Source: Emydura subglobosa (Eukaryota > Chordata > Testudines > Chelidae). Taken from it: a DNA stretch of 64,000 nucleotides. The number at the start of each line of letters is the position of its first letter. Within the stretch, counting starts at the first letter, position 1. This document shows positions 38,211 to 62,077 of this stretch, piece after piece. Under the pieces are notes generated by a model. The model ran no database searches, was not told where the DNA came from, and saw nothing but the letters and a program-made list of their open reading frames with translations. The stretch is from contig ML679962.1 in NCBI GenBank assembly GCA_007922225.1, positions 30,549,563 to 30,613,562 on the forward strand. Reading direction: 5' to 3'. Made by a program: the position numbers and the translations under genes.

Positions 38211-40084
38211 GTGTCAGCTTTGGGCAGAGACCAAGTATAAAGAATTTTAGCTGCAGGGAAATTATTTCAGAAAGTTGTGGGTGTTCAATCTAAGGATTGA
38301 TACTTGATATCACGTAGGGACCTGACATTGGTAGAGTACCTAGATATACGTGCCTTTGAAGCCAATGGCAAATCTCCCAAGCCTCTGTTCCTCATGTTGA
38401 GTCATACTCTGTTTGATACAGGACCCAAAGTGGGGGGCAAAGGTAGCTGAATAATAGGGGTTAGTTTGGCCACTGGCATAAGTTAGAGCAGCCTCATGGC
38501 TGCTCTAAATTATGGATGTCTGCAATAGCCTTTGAGATACTGTTGCAACATTTGGGGAATTGTTGGAGAGTAGCACACTCTACCCATCCCTCCTCCTTTG
38601 GCATGATGACCATAGCACATCCCATGTGTTGAAGACTATATCAGCTCTGTACTGACTAGGGACTCCACTATGCTGCAGGAATCCACAGTTGGTCAATCCG
38701 GTGAATGTTAAGGCTGCTTTGTGCCATTCCTTTATTGGGCTGAGCTGGGATTTTTCATTTGGAAGCAGGAGGACCAGTGCTGCTCTCACCAAAGTCAATG
38801 TCAATATCTTCATTGACCTTAATGGGAGCAGAGCTGGGTCCATGCTGTGCTAGTCAGAGGTTAGCCTTACTTAACTGTAGATTTAATTACTTAGTTAGTT
38901 TGTGTCACAACCTAAATATGTTAAGTGGTATGGTTGTAGTTTTTTTATTTTTTTTTAAAAAGCAAGCATTAAAAAATCCTAGAACTAAAATTATATTTGA
39001 CCCAACTCACATTAATGGCACCTTCTGATTCTATCACTGTGTAATTTGTTCACTAATATATTCTCATGGGATCTCCTGAACAGTTTTGTTTTTAATCACC
39101 ATTGAACTCTAGCTACTAGAGATATCACAGGGATGATTTTCATATTTTTCTTCCAGTTCACACTTTGTTCTTGTTTGTTTAATTGCCCAAAGTAATAGGC
39201 ATCTAAATTCTAAACATAAACCAGCTAACAGGCAGAATTTTTATCTTAGTTTATTGAATAAATAGAGTTAAACGAGTGGCTTTTAAAATGGCAAAACACC
39301 ACAAGCTATTTGGTGTTTTATGAAATTATTGATTTCTCTCTTTAGGAGACATTAATAAGCAACAAAAGTGGCATATTTCTAAATATGAAAAAAACCTCTT
39401 AATTGTACCCTGTTCTAATGTCAAGCCATGTAACGTTTGCTAGCGGCGACATAATACAAGCAACACAAATAATCTTGAATATTATAAGAAAAATACAGCA
39501 GATCTATGTAATTATTTATCCTTGTTTTGTTGCTGCATGTTGATACATCATACTTTAGACTGATTATACAGGCAGAATATTTAATGGAAGAATGAGATTA
39601 TTAAAATATTTTCCTTGTAAAATTCACACTGGTCTATTAATGCTGCAGACCACTTCAACTCAACTGCATCTCAACTCTTATATTAGAAACAAGATAGGTG
39701 AGGTAAAAGGAAGAAAGAAAAGAGTGTATCAGCAATTCTTGTCATTTTATGATGCAGCAGCCTCAGGACGTGAGGCTATGGCTGCCACCTATCACAGTTT
39801 TTGCATAAGCAAAATCTATATCCGCTCACCCAGCTCTTTTTAATGCTACCCCATTTTCCTGGTACTCTCACCAGTCCTTGCAGACTAGATTCTTTCACCT
39901 TGAGGCATCTCCGTTCCTCATAAAGAATCTCTCTCCCTGCATTGCCACAGCAGATGTTCAGCTATTTCTTGGACTTTGCATGTATTGTACAACCTGTCTT
40001 TGTGCTTGTTTAGTAAATATACATTCAGGATGCAGTGACTTGTTAGCACTCTAAATATAGTTACGTCACTTCTTCTTCACTTTT

Positions 40085-40740
40085 AGTTCAATTTCCCATG
40101 ACTAAAGATTTTAATTTCTTCCAGTCCTTCCTTTTTACCCAAGTCTTTTACCCACCTTTTGACCCTGTTAGCATGTGGAGTTTGTGGCACCCAGTTGTTA
40201 CTTGTCTACTTAATTCCCAACAGTCCTTGTATATTCATTTAGTACTTTTATCTTCACTATTTCCATTAAACTCAGCTGAAAATTTCATCCTAAAATTCAT
40301 AGGCATTTGTCCAGTTGCTACCTGCAGCACACCAAGTTGCACCAACTGCTCCACGTGCTGCTCTCAGAGTTTGGGTTTGGATTGGCTCTAATTTTTTAAG
40401 CGATGGTTTAGAAGCTGAACTGAAGGCTCGGCTTCCATAATCTATTACTGGTCATCTTAGTGCCCTGTACAGCATCAGCGACTTGTTCTTATTTGCACCC
40501 CAGTTATTCCCAGCAATGCTTTTAAGCAGATTCAGCCTATCTATACATTGAGTCTTGATATTATTTCTGTGACCGTTCCAAGTTAGTTTGTTGTTGAACA
40601 TAACTCCTCGGAATGTAAAATTTTGAACTACCTGTATTTTTTCCATATAGAGACAGACATAAGTTCCATTCTTCCCCAGTCTTCCTTTTTGTGAAGAGCA
40701 TTTTCCCCCTGCTTGACTGTCGGTCCCCTTTTAAGCAGCT
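40085..40740 (-). mobile_element. Decayed non-LTR retrotransposon, reverse transcriptase C-terminal part
   Basis: Read on the minus strand across frame shifts: GKMLFTKRK; FRGVMFNNKLTWNGH with NLLKSIAGNNWGANK and LMLYRALR; then VIDYGSRAFSSASKPSLKKL and IQTQTLRAARGAVGATW. These follow the conserved block FLGV.FD.KLTW..H...LK, NLL...WGAD....LLLYR, IDYG...YGSAS...L..LD.IQ..ALR...GA of jockey/I/Nimb-like retrotransposons. Stops and frameshifts make it a fossil. The exact clade cannot be settled by eye. Confidence 0.7.
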
Positions 40741-41600
40741 CCTCAATTTGGCGCATGCTCTGCAGCTGCTGGGAAGGCAGGGCCCCTTGGGCCCCGTACT
40801 GCTCCATCACTCCCTTAGCCATTGTATGGGGTCTGTATAACCCCATCTCACCGCCTTCCAGCTCCTTGTCCCCCATCTTCTTACCTAGTTAATCCTAGTT
40901 CCCCTCTTCATGACTCCTTGCCTGATTTGTCTTTCTGTCCTGTCCCTCCATTGACCTTCAGTGACCCCCACACCCACGTTCCCCGTCCCCACTGGCTCCC
41001 AGTTTCCTTCTCCCCTATCCCAGGTTCCTTGTCCCAATCTACTCTCCTCCCCCTCACGTAGGTCTGGCTTGTGTCCTCTCTGCATTCCGTTCAGGCAGCT
41101 TTTCTCCTCCAACTGCCTGGGCCTAGCAGGGGGATCACTGAGAACAGGAGGGACAGGCTCCCTGCTTTCGGTTCTGGTGCCTGGATCCGCAGCTGGCACA
41201 ATTCATACCAGTCCACAGCTGCAAAGTGCTGCTTACTCAGCCCTGGGCTGAAGTGCGCCCATAGAATCTTTGGGGAATTAAGTTCTAGCACGTCTCTACT
41301 GAGCATGTGCGAACTGTGACTTTTCAAAGGTTTAAAATTTGGCCTAACGTGGGTGGTTTTCCCCGGGGACGGCTAACGGTGCATCCTTGACAGAAAGCCA
41401 CCCTGCTGCTGAATTTCTAGTCCCTGCTCCAAAGTCTGGGGTTGTTTAAGGCATTTCAAAAAAAAGGTTGCCAGAATTGTTGTGCTCTATTTGTTATGGG
41501 ATTTAAGAATCCCCACATTTCCCATTGAGCATATTTGTAGATTGAGTCAAAAGTTGTTCCAAAGTTATGAATGAACTAAGCCACAGAATAAATTGATCAA
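40741..41600. repeat. Unidentified GC-rich, pyrimidine-rich segment
   Basis: The plus strand is rich in CCCC/CCTT (for example CCCACACCCACGTTCCCCG). It lies directly upstream, in minus-strand terms, of the reverse transcriptase remnant. It resembles C-rich repeats I associate with turtles but has no diagnostic terminus. Open frames here have no recognisable product. Confidence 0.3.
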
Positions 41601-41928
41601 TGTGCACAGTTGTTTTTGCACAAATCTACTGACCCATAAAACCCTATTCCCAAATCCTGGATGGAAGGGGAGGATTGCTTTGATCTTTTCACCCAGTCTA
41701 AACCTGCAAGGTGCTGCATTGCTTCTTCCGCAATGCTGAGCACAAGCTCTCCCGTTGACTTCACTGGTGATTGATGAGGCTCAGGATCTTTCAAAAACTG
41801 CTTGGTACCTCACAGGATTAAATCTATGTTGTGTGAGCTCTGCACAAGGCAATTAGCATTGAATGGGGCTGATAGTTATTACAGGAAGAGATAGCGACTG
41901 GAGATTAGCCGTCAAAGTATTCCTTTAA

Positions 41929-42077
41929 TAGAATCATAGCATATTAGGGTGGGAAGGGACCCCAGGAGGTCATTTAGTCCAACCTCCTGCTCAAAGCAAG
42001 GACCAACCCCAACCAAATCATCCCAGCCAGGACTTTGTCAAGCCAGGCCTTAAAAACCTCTAAGGCTGGAGATTCCT
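41929..42077 (-). mobile_element. CR1 LINE 3' end, reverse orientation
   Basis: ATAGAATCATAGCATATTAG GGTGGGAAGGGACCCCAGGA GGTCATTTAGTCCAACC..CTTAAAAACCTCTAAGGCTGGAGATTCC is the reverse complement of a CR1 3' end and closely fits the turtle consensus as I remember it. Confidence 0.85.
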
Positions 42078-42079
42078 TT

Positions 42080-45000
42080 GCTGAGTTTTATCTCCATTTA
42101 TAGTAAGATGTTCGACTTGTACTCTCTGTATCCTACAGTCATACTCATGAGATGGTGACAGCATCTGAACGTGTCATGGATTGTATTGACTATAGCTCTT
42201 GGATATATTATGAAGTATTTAATTCCATAAGTGACTTTTGATTAAAATATTATTGGTGTGTAATCAATTGCTGGTTTCACAGTTAATACTTCACACTGCT
42301 ACAGCTGTGTAAGGAAATGTTAGGCACTTAGAGAATTTCTCATCTATTCACAGATCTTCCACTTAAGACGCCCCTTCCCTAAAATATAGTGTGAACAGAA
42401 GGAAGCAGCATACATTCAAAAAACCCCAAAGCTTTGTCCTGATGGGATAAAGAGACAGTTCGTCATTTCCATCCCAGTTACATCATCTTCATTAGGCTTA
42501 TTGCTGTCCCCTCTTATCAGACATGATTAGAAGTTTCATTAAGTAAAAGCATAGCAGAACCACATTAATATGCACTAGGCCTAATCCTGATGTCCTTGTG
42601 CAGTTCTCACTATATCCCGCTCAGTCAACATTTGCACCCGCCTATCCTCTCCTAAGCCTGCCCCCATAGCAATTATTTTGTATTTTGCACTTTGCATACC
42701 CAAGGGAGGGAGGACTAGATTTTTCCCTGAGGATGGTCTTCTGCTGTTTCACAGGCAGAATGCCACTGCACAGAACAACACCTTAGCCTGAAAAAAACTC
42801 ATCTTGTGTACTTCAGTGCCCTTCTCATAAATTGCTAACTGAGAGGTTTTAATATTTGAAATGGAGACTTGTTCAACAGAGAAGAAGGTGACCTTTCTAT
42901 TAGCAGTTCCTGAATACTAATGAGCTTCTTTACTGTTCCTCTGAGGTAGTTTTAATGAGAGTGAAAGAGGGCCAGGTGGATTTCACAACTACCAAAAAAT
43001 GGAGGTCAGGTTTTTTGTAGTGATAGCACACCGAGCATTCTGTCCAAGCAGCACCCTGAAGTGGTAGTGGTTACAAAACCAGAATATGAAAGGGAAGGGT
43101 TAGGAGCTAGTGCATGAGTGGATATTAGAGCAGCCCTTACTAGAGACCTGGATTAAAGGGTTCAGCAGCACAATGAGACATCTGGTTTACACGGTGTTGT
43201 CTATGCTCTGAGTGGGTCTGTTGAAGGTACTTTGTGTACCTTAAGGATTACATCACATTGACTGTCTCGGTGCTTTGATTCATAATACTGGGAAACTCTT
43301 TCTTAATGACTAGAGTGTACTGTGGCATACATCCCCCTGGGAGGAAATGAGAAGAAGTGAGACTTTGGGGTGTGGGCTCCCCGCCCTCAGAGCAGACTGA
43401 CTCCCCCACAGAACAGGGGGATGGAAGGACCGGGAATAGGAAGAACCTTAGCTGTGCAACTCACCCACCCCTTCTCTAGGCAGCACAGCTGAGCTGCAGC
43501 AGGAAGTGTCTAATTTGCCACTGGTATAGGCAAAGAGGAAGGAGGCAATGGTGACTGGGTGTGTGGCTCTGAGTCATAAAGCTTTCTGTGGCAGTGTAGC
43601 TTACGCCCAGCCTCCCCCTTGTTCAGGGCTCTTAATAATACCTTAGAAACAACCCAGGAAATAAATGTGATTGGAAAAGCTCATTCCATAAGGTAATTTG
43701 TGGGAGCCTAGAACAATGTTTATAAATGAAGAACCTCTATAAAATTCACTGTAGCCATGGAATAGGGACTATACATGAAATGAAGTCTTAGAAGTGTCTT
43801 TGAGTTAGGAATATATTACCTAGTGCCTACATTTATTTTCTAGTGCTTAGTTCCTGGGGAAGTTTTGTCATATGGAAAGGCAATCGTAGAAGTATCTTAC
43901 CATTTAATTATAAAAATGTTAATGACTAGTAGCCAATCTATGCAGATATATCTGATGCAGTGCCTTTGGCTGATCCTTGAGTGCCGTGGTTTAGGAAAGT
44001 CTCTGCCATCTTGTTTGTACTGTTCTGAAAGCAAAGCTCATGAATCTTTCAAAAATAAAAATGTGACATAGATGTTTATACAATATTGAAGATGGAAGAT
44101 CTGCCTAGAATGGATGCAGGTTTTGAAATAAAGGTGCAGATTGGACAGTAACATCTTTTTACAGCTACATTTATGATAATTCACTATGATAGATCACACT
44201 CCTCATACCTAACATAAGATATGTTAGAACAAATCACACCATCTTTCTCTCAAGTCCAGTATCTGGCCTCTAGCCCTGGTCAATATCTGTATCAGAATAA
44301 GCTGACTACAGCCCCACACTCCACATGCGCAGAGGCGCTCACCCTGCAATTGCTGAAGTTGTTGGCAAAAACTCCTATTGACCTCGATGCTGTAGGATCA
44401 GGCTCGTCATTTAAAGGGCTCTGAGCCAAGTATATAATGCTGTAAGACAGGAGTTCCCCTTGATCCCAGCAGGTGATTGGTTTATGACCCGAAGCATGAA
44501 GTTGGATTTCTCATATCATTATCTTGGCTTGTCTTTTCCCCCCCTGCCTTGCAGGTGTTATCAATGGTCATAAAATGTTCTAGTGCTATTGAAATCTAGT
44601 CACAGCAGTGGTTCAGCAGTGAATTCCACAGGTTGACTATATGCTGCACAAGGAAATCTCTCCTTGTGTTGGCTCTACATTTACATCCCTTTTGGTTTGA
44701 ATGCTTTTGGGGAAGGGCAGGGGCTGGCTTATATGCAACCCACGTAAATGTGGATGGTATTTCTTTTTGAATTAGAGAAACAATGTCAATGTCTTAAATA
44801 CACAAGAGTTGCTTGAATCCTTAATGAGTATTTGAACTCATCCCCAAATGTGCAGAGAAGGATGCATAACTGTAAATGCAGAGGTAGCTTATGAGGGCCT
44901 CTCACCCATTTATCACACTGCAACAAGCTTTATTATGTGCTGTGTAAATTTTCCATACATAAATCAAAGGGGAAAAGTTATGTCATGCTGCTCTTCATTT

Positions 45001-48000
45001 AATCAGATTTGGGATAAATGATTTCTGCTAATCACCTGCCAGCACCTTCTGGCAGTAGGTGTTTAGACAATTTTTCTTGCTTTGGTTCTTTATTTGGTGG
45101 GAAATCAGCGATGATCAATACCCTCCTGATATATGTTCCCAGTGGATTGATAAAACATGCTTCTTTGAGAGCTACTAAATGAACTGATGCATAGTGCCAG
45201 CCAATTGCTTGTGCAAACATGCCCTCTTGTGTGTGCTGCAAAAGCAAATTCTTTAGACTTGCTGGTCGAGCTGGTTAAGAAACGGCTTCCCATCCTGGCA
45301 AAAAATTTAGTTCTCATCACAATTTTTCTGACGTTTTTTAGTTTGTCTGCAATCAAAAACTGAAATATTTCAGTCAGGTGAATTGTTTTTCTTCTTACCT
45401 GTCTGAATGTTTCAGTTTCTGGATCTTGGTTTTGTGTTGCCCTTTTTTGTTTTTTGGACAAAAGCCCCCAAAATTGTTGAAAAGAGACATTTCCATAGAA
45501 ACTTTCATTTAAATAAAATAGCCATTTTTCCATCATAAAACTTCTAGATAGAAAAATTTTGACAGTTCTAGCAACTACTTAAGAACATGGTTCAAGAATC
45601 AGGAAACAGTATCCTTATGCTGGCTAAGAAGTTGTCTTACTTTAAACATAGATGTACATGCACTTCATGAAATAAACAAAAAACCCAAGGAACGTTGTTA
45701 GTCCCTGAGTGGCTTTGAAGGCTATTGTTCTACATACAGATATATGTTTCCATTAAGTAACAGAAATATTTCAAATCACACAATTCTACAAGAGGCAGAG
45801 TTGGGGCTATGTGCCTGCCTCTTATCAGTCAATATCTGAAGTCACTGAGCTTTTCACAGCAAGCTATTGATTTTGTTATCCAAATGCCACATGTCCTCAG
45901 TACAAAAGTCCTATGATAAATGCAGGGCTTTATTTCTTGGATTGGAGGTTGAATTCAAAATCACAATGTTAATGCTTTTGTACTTGCATCTCATAAAATT
46001 AAGGTGACATTTTAACACTGACGCAATAAAATCATTGAAGTTGGAGATTTTCACTCGTCAGATTATCCAGTCTATCCCTCTGGAAAAGCAGGATTGTTCC
46101 GTGGTTTACTTTGTCTTTACAACTACACTGTTTAAAAAAAAAAATCAAGGCTAGTGATATGAATAATAAATAATATGCTCTTATATGTGCTACAAGAACA
46201 CACATACCTAAATATATCCCTTATACAATTCAATGTAGATACCATGCCATATTTCAGAGTCTCTTACTAGGCTAGTTCTTTCTGTAATCTCTAAAATCTG
46301 ATGTGGCAACTGTGTGACAGCAGTTTTATTGTTCTAACACAAAAATGTGCACCAACTTTCTGAGACATTCTTAGAAACTGATCAGAATTGCTGTGATCTC
46401 CGCTGACCATTTGCAGCAGTTTTCTAGAGTCCAGCATGTTTGGGTAGTGGCTTTGCTAGAGTACAGCTCCCAATATAATCCTGTGAGTTAATCATTTAAT
46501 CTCTATCCACATTTTAAATGTTGGGTCTAAATTCTTTGATCAAAATCACATAACATGCCCCAAAACAGCCAATTTATAAAATGACATTAGCTGCCTAAAA
46601 AGCAAGACAAAGAAAAGTCATATGGGAAAAAAAGTATAGGCGTGGCTAAAATTTAGCTAAATGGTTGAGCTAACCCAAACACAGGTTAGTCCCTGGCCTG
46701 TTCCTCCTCACAAATGCAGTTATATGTTAAGCATTTAAGAGATACTGCAGATGATAGAAGCTTACATGTTGCCTGCTACATATAAATGTGATTCCTGGCC
46801 AATAAGTTCAAGCAAGTGTCAGCTTGATGTATCTTGAAATGACCCAGAAATGTGAATTTCTGTTTAAAATATATAATGTAAATGTTAACTGGCTGTAGCA
46901 CTGTGATTTTTTTTTTTTTAATCTAGGATTAAAATGAAATATGCCTCCAAGGCAGCTTCTCTAAATATTAATTCTAATGCACTTGATTTCTTCATTCCCC
47001 AAGGTTGTCATTTGCATGAGGAGGAAATAATTGTCAAAACATTAAATGTTCCCTCTCCCAGGGAAGTGTTGCTATAAGACCCCTGAGAATCAGGGGTGGA
47101 TTAAAGATAAATGGGGTCCAGATCTACTAATATATTCTTCCAGTCACCCCCGCTGCCTTCTTAGTGATGCGACCTAGACAGACAGTTATTTCTCCCAACC
47201 CCCCCTTTTCTATCCTCCCAGACTCTTCTTCCCCAGGACTTGCAATAGCCCCGTATCTCCACACATATGCCTCTTTCCACCAGCCCCGCTTCCCCTGGAC
47301 AGTCTTTTGCTTCCTGTATCTCACTAGCTTTCTGTTATGGGCCTGAGGATCCCCCATTTTTGTCTCCTGCTTTACACATTCTATCCTTGATGCCCTGCAG
47401 TCCAGCCCATTATCCTTCCAGCCAAAGATGATTGGACAGGGCCACTTTTGAGGCGGTTAGCATTGTTCCTTGGGTGGTCGAGGAATACCTGTTGAGGGCA
47501 GATATGCTACATCTCCAGCATCTACAGCCCAGGAAACAAGAGATGATGACCAGGAGGCTAAACCAAGTCTCACTTGGGCTCCTTCATCAGGCTCCTTAAG
47601 TTTTTAGAAGCTGACAATGCAAGCAGCAAGTCATAAATCAATACATACTGAGTGGCTGGATCCCTTCTTAAGGCAAGAGTGCCATCTTGTGATTAGTATA
47701 GGTAAGAGAATGCAAAGCAGTGCCTCTGAGAAGTCCCACCCAAAGGCATGTGCAGGGGCAACACATTGTAGACCTGAGTCACCCTTGGGGCTGCCCAGTT
47801 GCACTGAGGAGAAAAGCATCCCCAAGGAGCTGAAAGGTGTGTGAGGGGAGATACCACTACTGTCCTCCTCTCCTAGTGTGCACGCGGTGCTCCGGTTGTG
47901 CCACTGCAACCTCTCCTCTGGGCAGACTTTCCACTGGCAGCCTGAAGGTGATGTGAACCAAGCCCTTCGGTCTTTGTTTTATGCTGGCTTGCCATACCTG

Positions 48001-48950
48001 TCAAAAGATTGGCCTAAACCAGGACCACCCATTCAAACATCACTGAAGCTTTGGGTGCTCAGATAAAATGGAACCTGGCTGCAAACTCACCTCTGGTTGG
48101 TAAAACATAACTCCTGGTAAAGGAGGTTTTGCTAAACCACACGGTTCCCTGGCTGGTTTTGGTTGTGTCTATCTGAGAGACAGAGAAAGACCTGGATGGG
48201 AATTACTCAGCCAAATCTCTCAAAGATAAAGTAGCCCCCAGCTGCAAACTGCCCTCTGGCTTTATCTAAAGGCATAATCCTATTTAAACTGATTTGTTAG
48301 AAATTGTATTTACTGGTAGTGGGTTCTAATCTGAGTACCTCCTACTATTTCATTGTGTGTGGTGTTCTAAGCAGATAACCCCCCTGGTAAAGTATTTCAA
48401 CCAGCATTGTAAAGCACAAGTAAGTACTAAGCGCATGTGACCATCTCTCCTCTTATGACTCACTGTTAGAGACCACAGCAAACTGCTGCTCCTTTTGCTT
48501 CAGCTGGTAAAGGTCTATTTGTGGAGCTGCAGGTCCCAGTTTCGGGCCTGCTGATTGACCACGGTGGGGTGTCTGTACGTGTCTGGCTGCAGTTGTACAT
48601 AGGAGCACACTATCAATGGGGCCAGTGGAGATAATATTACAAGATCAGCCTTAGCTTGCAGGGCCCAAGCAATAACTCAGGAGGCTGTGGAAACCTCCAC
48701 TGCAGGAGGGTGTGGAAACTTGGCCTTGAGTGCCTTTCATGTGTGTCGGGGAAAGTGTGTGGGGGGGGGATAACCGGGCCTTGTATACTAATCCCTCTCC
48801 TGTTCCAGGGCCAGGAAAGACATTGCCAACACACCGTTCCTACGGGCAGCTTCTGTTGAAGGGCAGCCTTCAGACAAGGATCCACTGTCAAGGTTAGAAG
48901 CAGAGGGGTCAGAGGTGCTGGAGGTGATATTTACATTGCACCACCTATGT
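42080..48950. other. Intergenic region upstream of IDS
   Basis: No supportable coding exon or RNA gene. The sequence is AT-rich with scattered diverged repeats, such as the LINE-like CCACAGGTTGACTATATGCTG near 44630 and a pyrimidine-rich tract near 47140-47400. A MIR-like end lies near 48910-48960. Confidence 0.45.
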
Positions 48951-49424
48951 GCTCAGGGCTTTACAGACAGGCCAGAAGACAGGGTCTCCTGCCCGCACCA
49001 CAAAGGCTGACCAGGGGTTTGATCGCAGGGTAGGGCAGTCCAGCAGGAACTTTAACTTCCCCACAGCTGGGCGGGGGGGGGGTCGGATGTAGACAGCCCG
49101 GCTCAGGCCCACCCCCAGGGCAAAGCGCTCGGCTAGCCTCGTCCCCAGCTGGGGAGGTGGGGGCCGTCTCCGAGTCCCAGCGCCTCCTCGGGTGCCCCTC
49201 CCGTCCCAGCCCCGGGGGGAGGGCAGACTCCGACTCCGGCCCCGCCCAGCGGCGTCTCCGGCCGCCCCGGAAAGGGCGCGTGGGGTGGGGACTCCGCCCT
49301 CTCCTCTGGGGGCTGGGGGGATCCCTGCGCCGCGCGTCCCCCCTGCATTCCCGGGCGCAGCGCAGGTCGCGCACGGAGCTCTCCGCACGGCGCGGCGCCT
49401 CCTTGCCCTGCAGCTGCCCGGGCA

Positions 49425-60729
<11,305 letters not shown>

Positions 60730-60829
60730 GTCTGGGGATGCTTCCTGGGTGTGCACTCCTGCTGCTGAAGTCCTAGGACGCTTTCCTTTTTTGTATAAAC
60801 TTTGTGTGGTACACACAGCAACTGGATGA

Positions 60830-60835
60830 ATTAAA
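60830..60835 (+). terminator. IDS: Poly(A) signal of IDS
   Basis: ATTAAA about 100 bases after the stop, followed by a T/G-rich stretch (TGTTGGTTTCGTCCTGG). It gives a short 3' UTR; longer forms are possible. Confidence 0.6.
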
Positions 60836-60944
60836 ATCCTGTTTTACCAAAACCAATAGCTGTTGGTTTCGTCCTGGTGCAGTGCCCGGGGGGCTTTAAC
60901 CTGACAGATTTCGGGTTAGTCGGAGCAAACAAACAGCTTGCAAG

Positions 60945-62065
60945 TGTGTGCACATCTGTAGTGCCTTTCATACAATGCTTCCTAAAGGGCTGTGCAAAGA
61001 TGGGCAAGTATATACTTAGGTGTTTACATGGTCCTTAACACTGGAGTAGCTGATAAACTCCCCAATGAAAAGGAAAAGCATATGCCTTCTGCCAGATGGG
61101 GTAGCTTGAAAGGTAGCAGAGCAGATAACTGCTTGTGTACATGGAAGTCTGTGGAGAGCTCCTTGTGTAAAACCTAAGTCAAAAATGGGTTTTGCAAGTA
61201 GTCCTGCCATTTTACTTATGGTGATACTGAAGTGTAGATGTGATGGGGTGTGCCAAGCCCTTTGAGGCACCCTGCTGGGGGCCTCGTGGTCCTGCAACAC
61301 CCCACCCCAGGAAAGGAGCAGTGGAGATGGATCTTCCAGGACTGCCTAGAAGGGCTGCAGGGAAGCAGCCAATCAGAATGCAGCAGAGCCAGTTAAAAGG
61401 ACCTGCAGGGTGTGTGAGCAGGGCAATTGCTGACTGGGACCAGAAGGGATAGGACAGAAGAACTTTCCAGGCAAGGAGGCTTGGAAGAGACCCTGTGCAA
61501 ATGGGACCCAAGCACAGTAACTCTAAGGTAGCAGGTGATGGGACCGAGTGGGAAGCAGCCCAGGGAATGTAGCTGCAGCAACTATTAAATAAAGCAGCAG
61601 GTGGCTACTACTTGTAGGATCCCTGGGTTAGGACCCCGGGTAGTGGGTGGGCCTGGGTCCTCCCACTGGCCACTCGCAAAGCCCCGAGAAGGGGACAAGT
61701 TTTGTTTTGGAGCCCAAGAAAGGGGCTACAGTTTAACCAGGCCCAGAGACGGGGTGAATATCCTGGAGAGAGCCAACCATTTGTTGGACTCTGTTACCCT
61801 GGAAGGGGTTCCTTCATGCGTTTGCACTATGTGTGATTTAGCTGGAGGGCCAAGCCACTGAAGACCCGCCTGATGAGGGCAACTGCCAATGTGAGAAGAG
61901 AAGGGGAGAGTGCAGGTTCGCATCTACCTGACAGGAGGCGCTCACAAGAATTGAGTGTGCACCATCACAACAGAGGTTAAGTGATTTAACCAAGGACATA
62001 AGCAGTGGCACTTGGGAGTTATGAGGTCTGATCCCATCAACCTTAGTGCTAATCTTTGACCTGCT
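60945..62065 (+). repeat. MIR-like SINE split by an LTR insertion
   Basis: The left part has GTGCCTTTCATACAATGCTT CCTAAAGGGCTGTGCAAA and GATACTGAAGTGTAGA. The right part resumes at ACAGAGGTTAAGTGATTTAA CC. Joined across the LTR at 61239-61969, they read like a MIR-type 3' core. Confidence 0.55.
61239..61969 (+). mobile_element. Solo LTR (731 bp)
   Basis: Begins TGTGATGG and ends CCATCACA, an exact 8-base inverted terminal repeat with TG..CA ends. An internal AATAAA (TTAAATAAAGC near 61586) fits an LTR poly(A) signal. Flanks GTAGA and ACAGA may be a diverged 5-bp target duplication (two transitions). No internal retroelement genes are next to it, so it is probably a solo LTR. Confidence 0.7.
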
Positions 62066-62077
62066 AATTCCCTAGAA

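Larger units (their letters stand above)
31760..40080. other. Intergenic region, mostly AT-rich
   Basis: No supportable coding exon on either strand. Contents are a MIR-like SINE (35.48-35.64 kb), an LTR-like segment (about 34.7-34.99 kb), a short GAT repeat (36545-36562), C and A homopolymers (37551-37576) and a 21-base A run (38190-38210). Confidence 0.5.

Noticed and set aside
61212..61861. Several 60-100 codon frames downstream of IDS
   Set aside because: They fall inside the solo LTR and match nothing recognisable.
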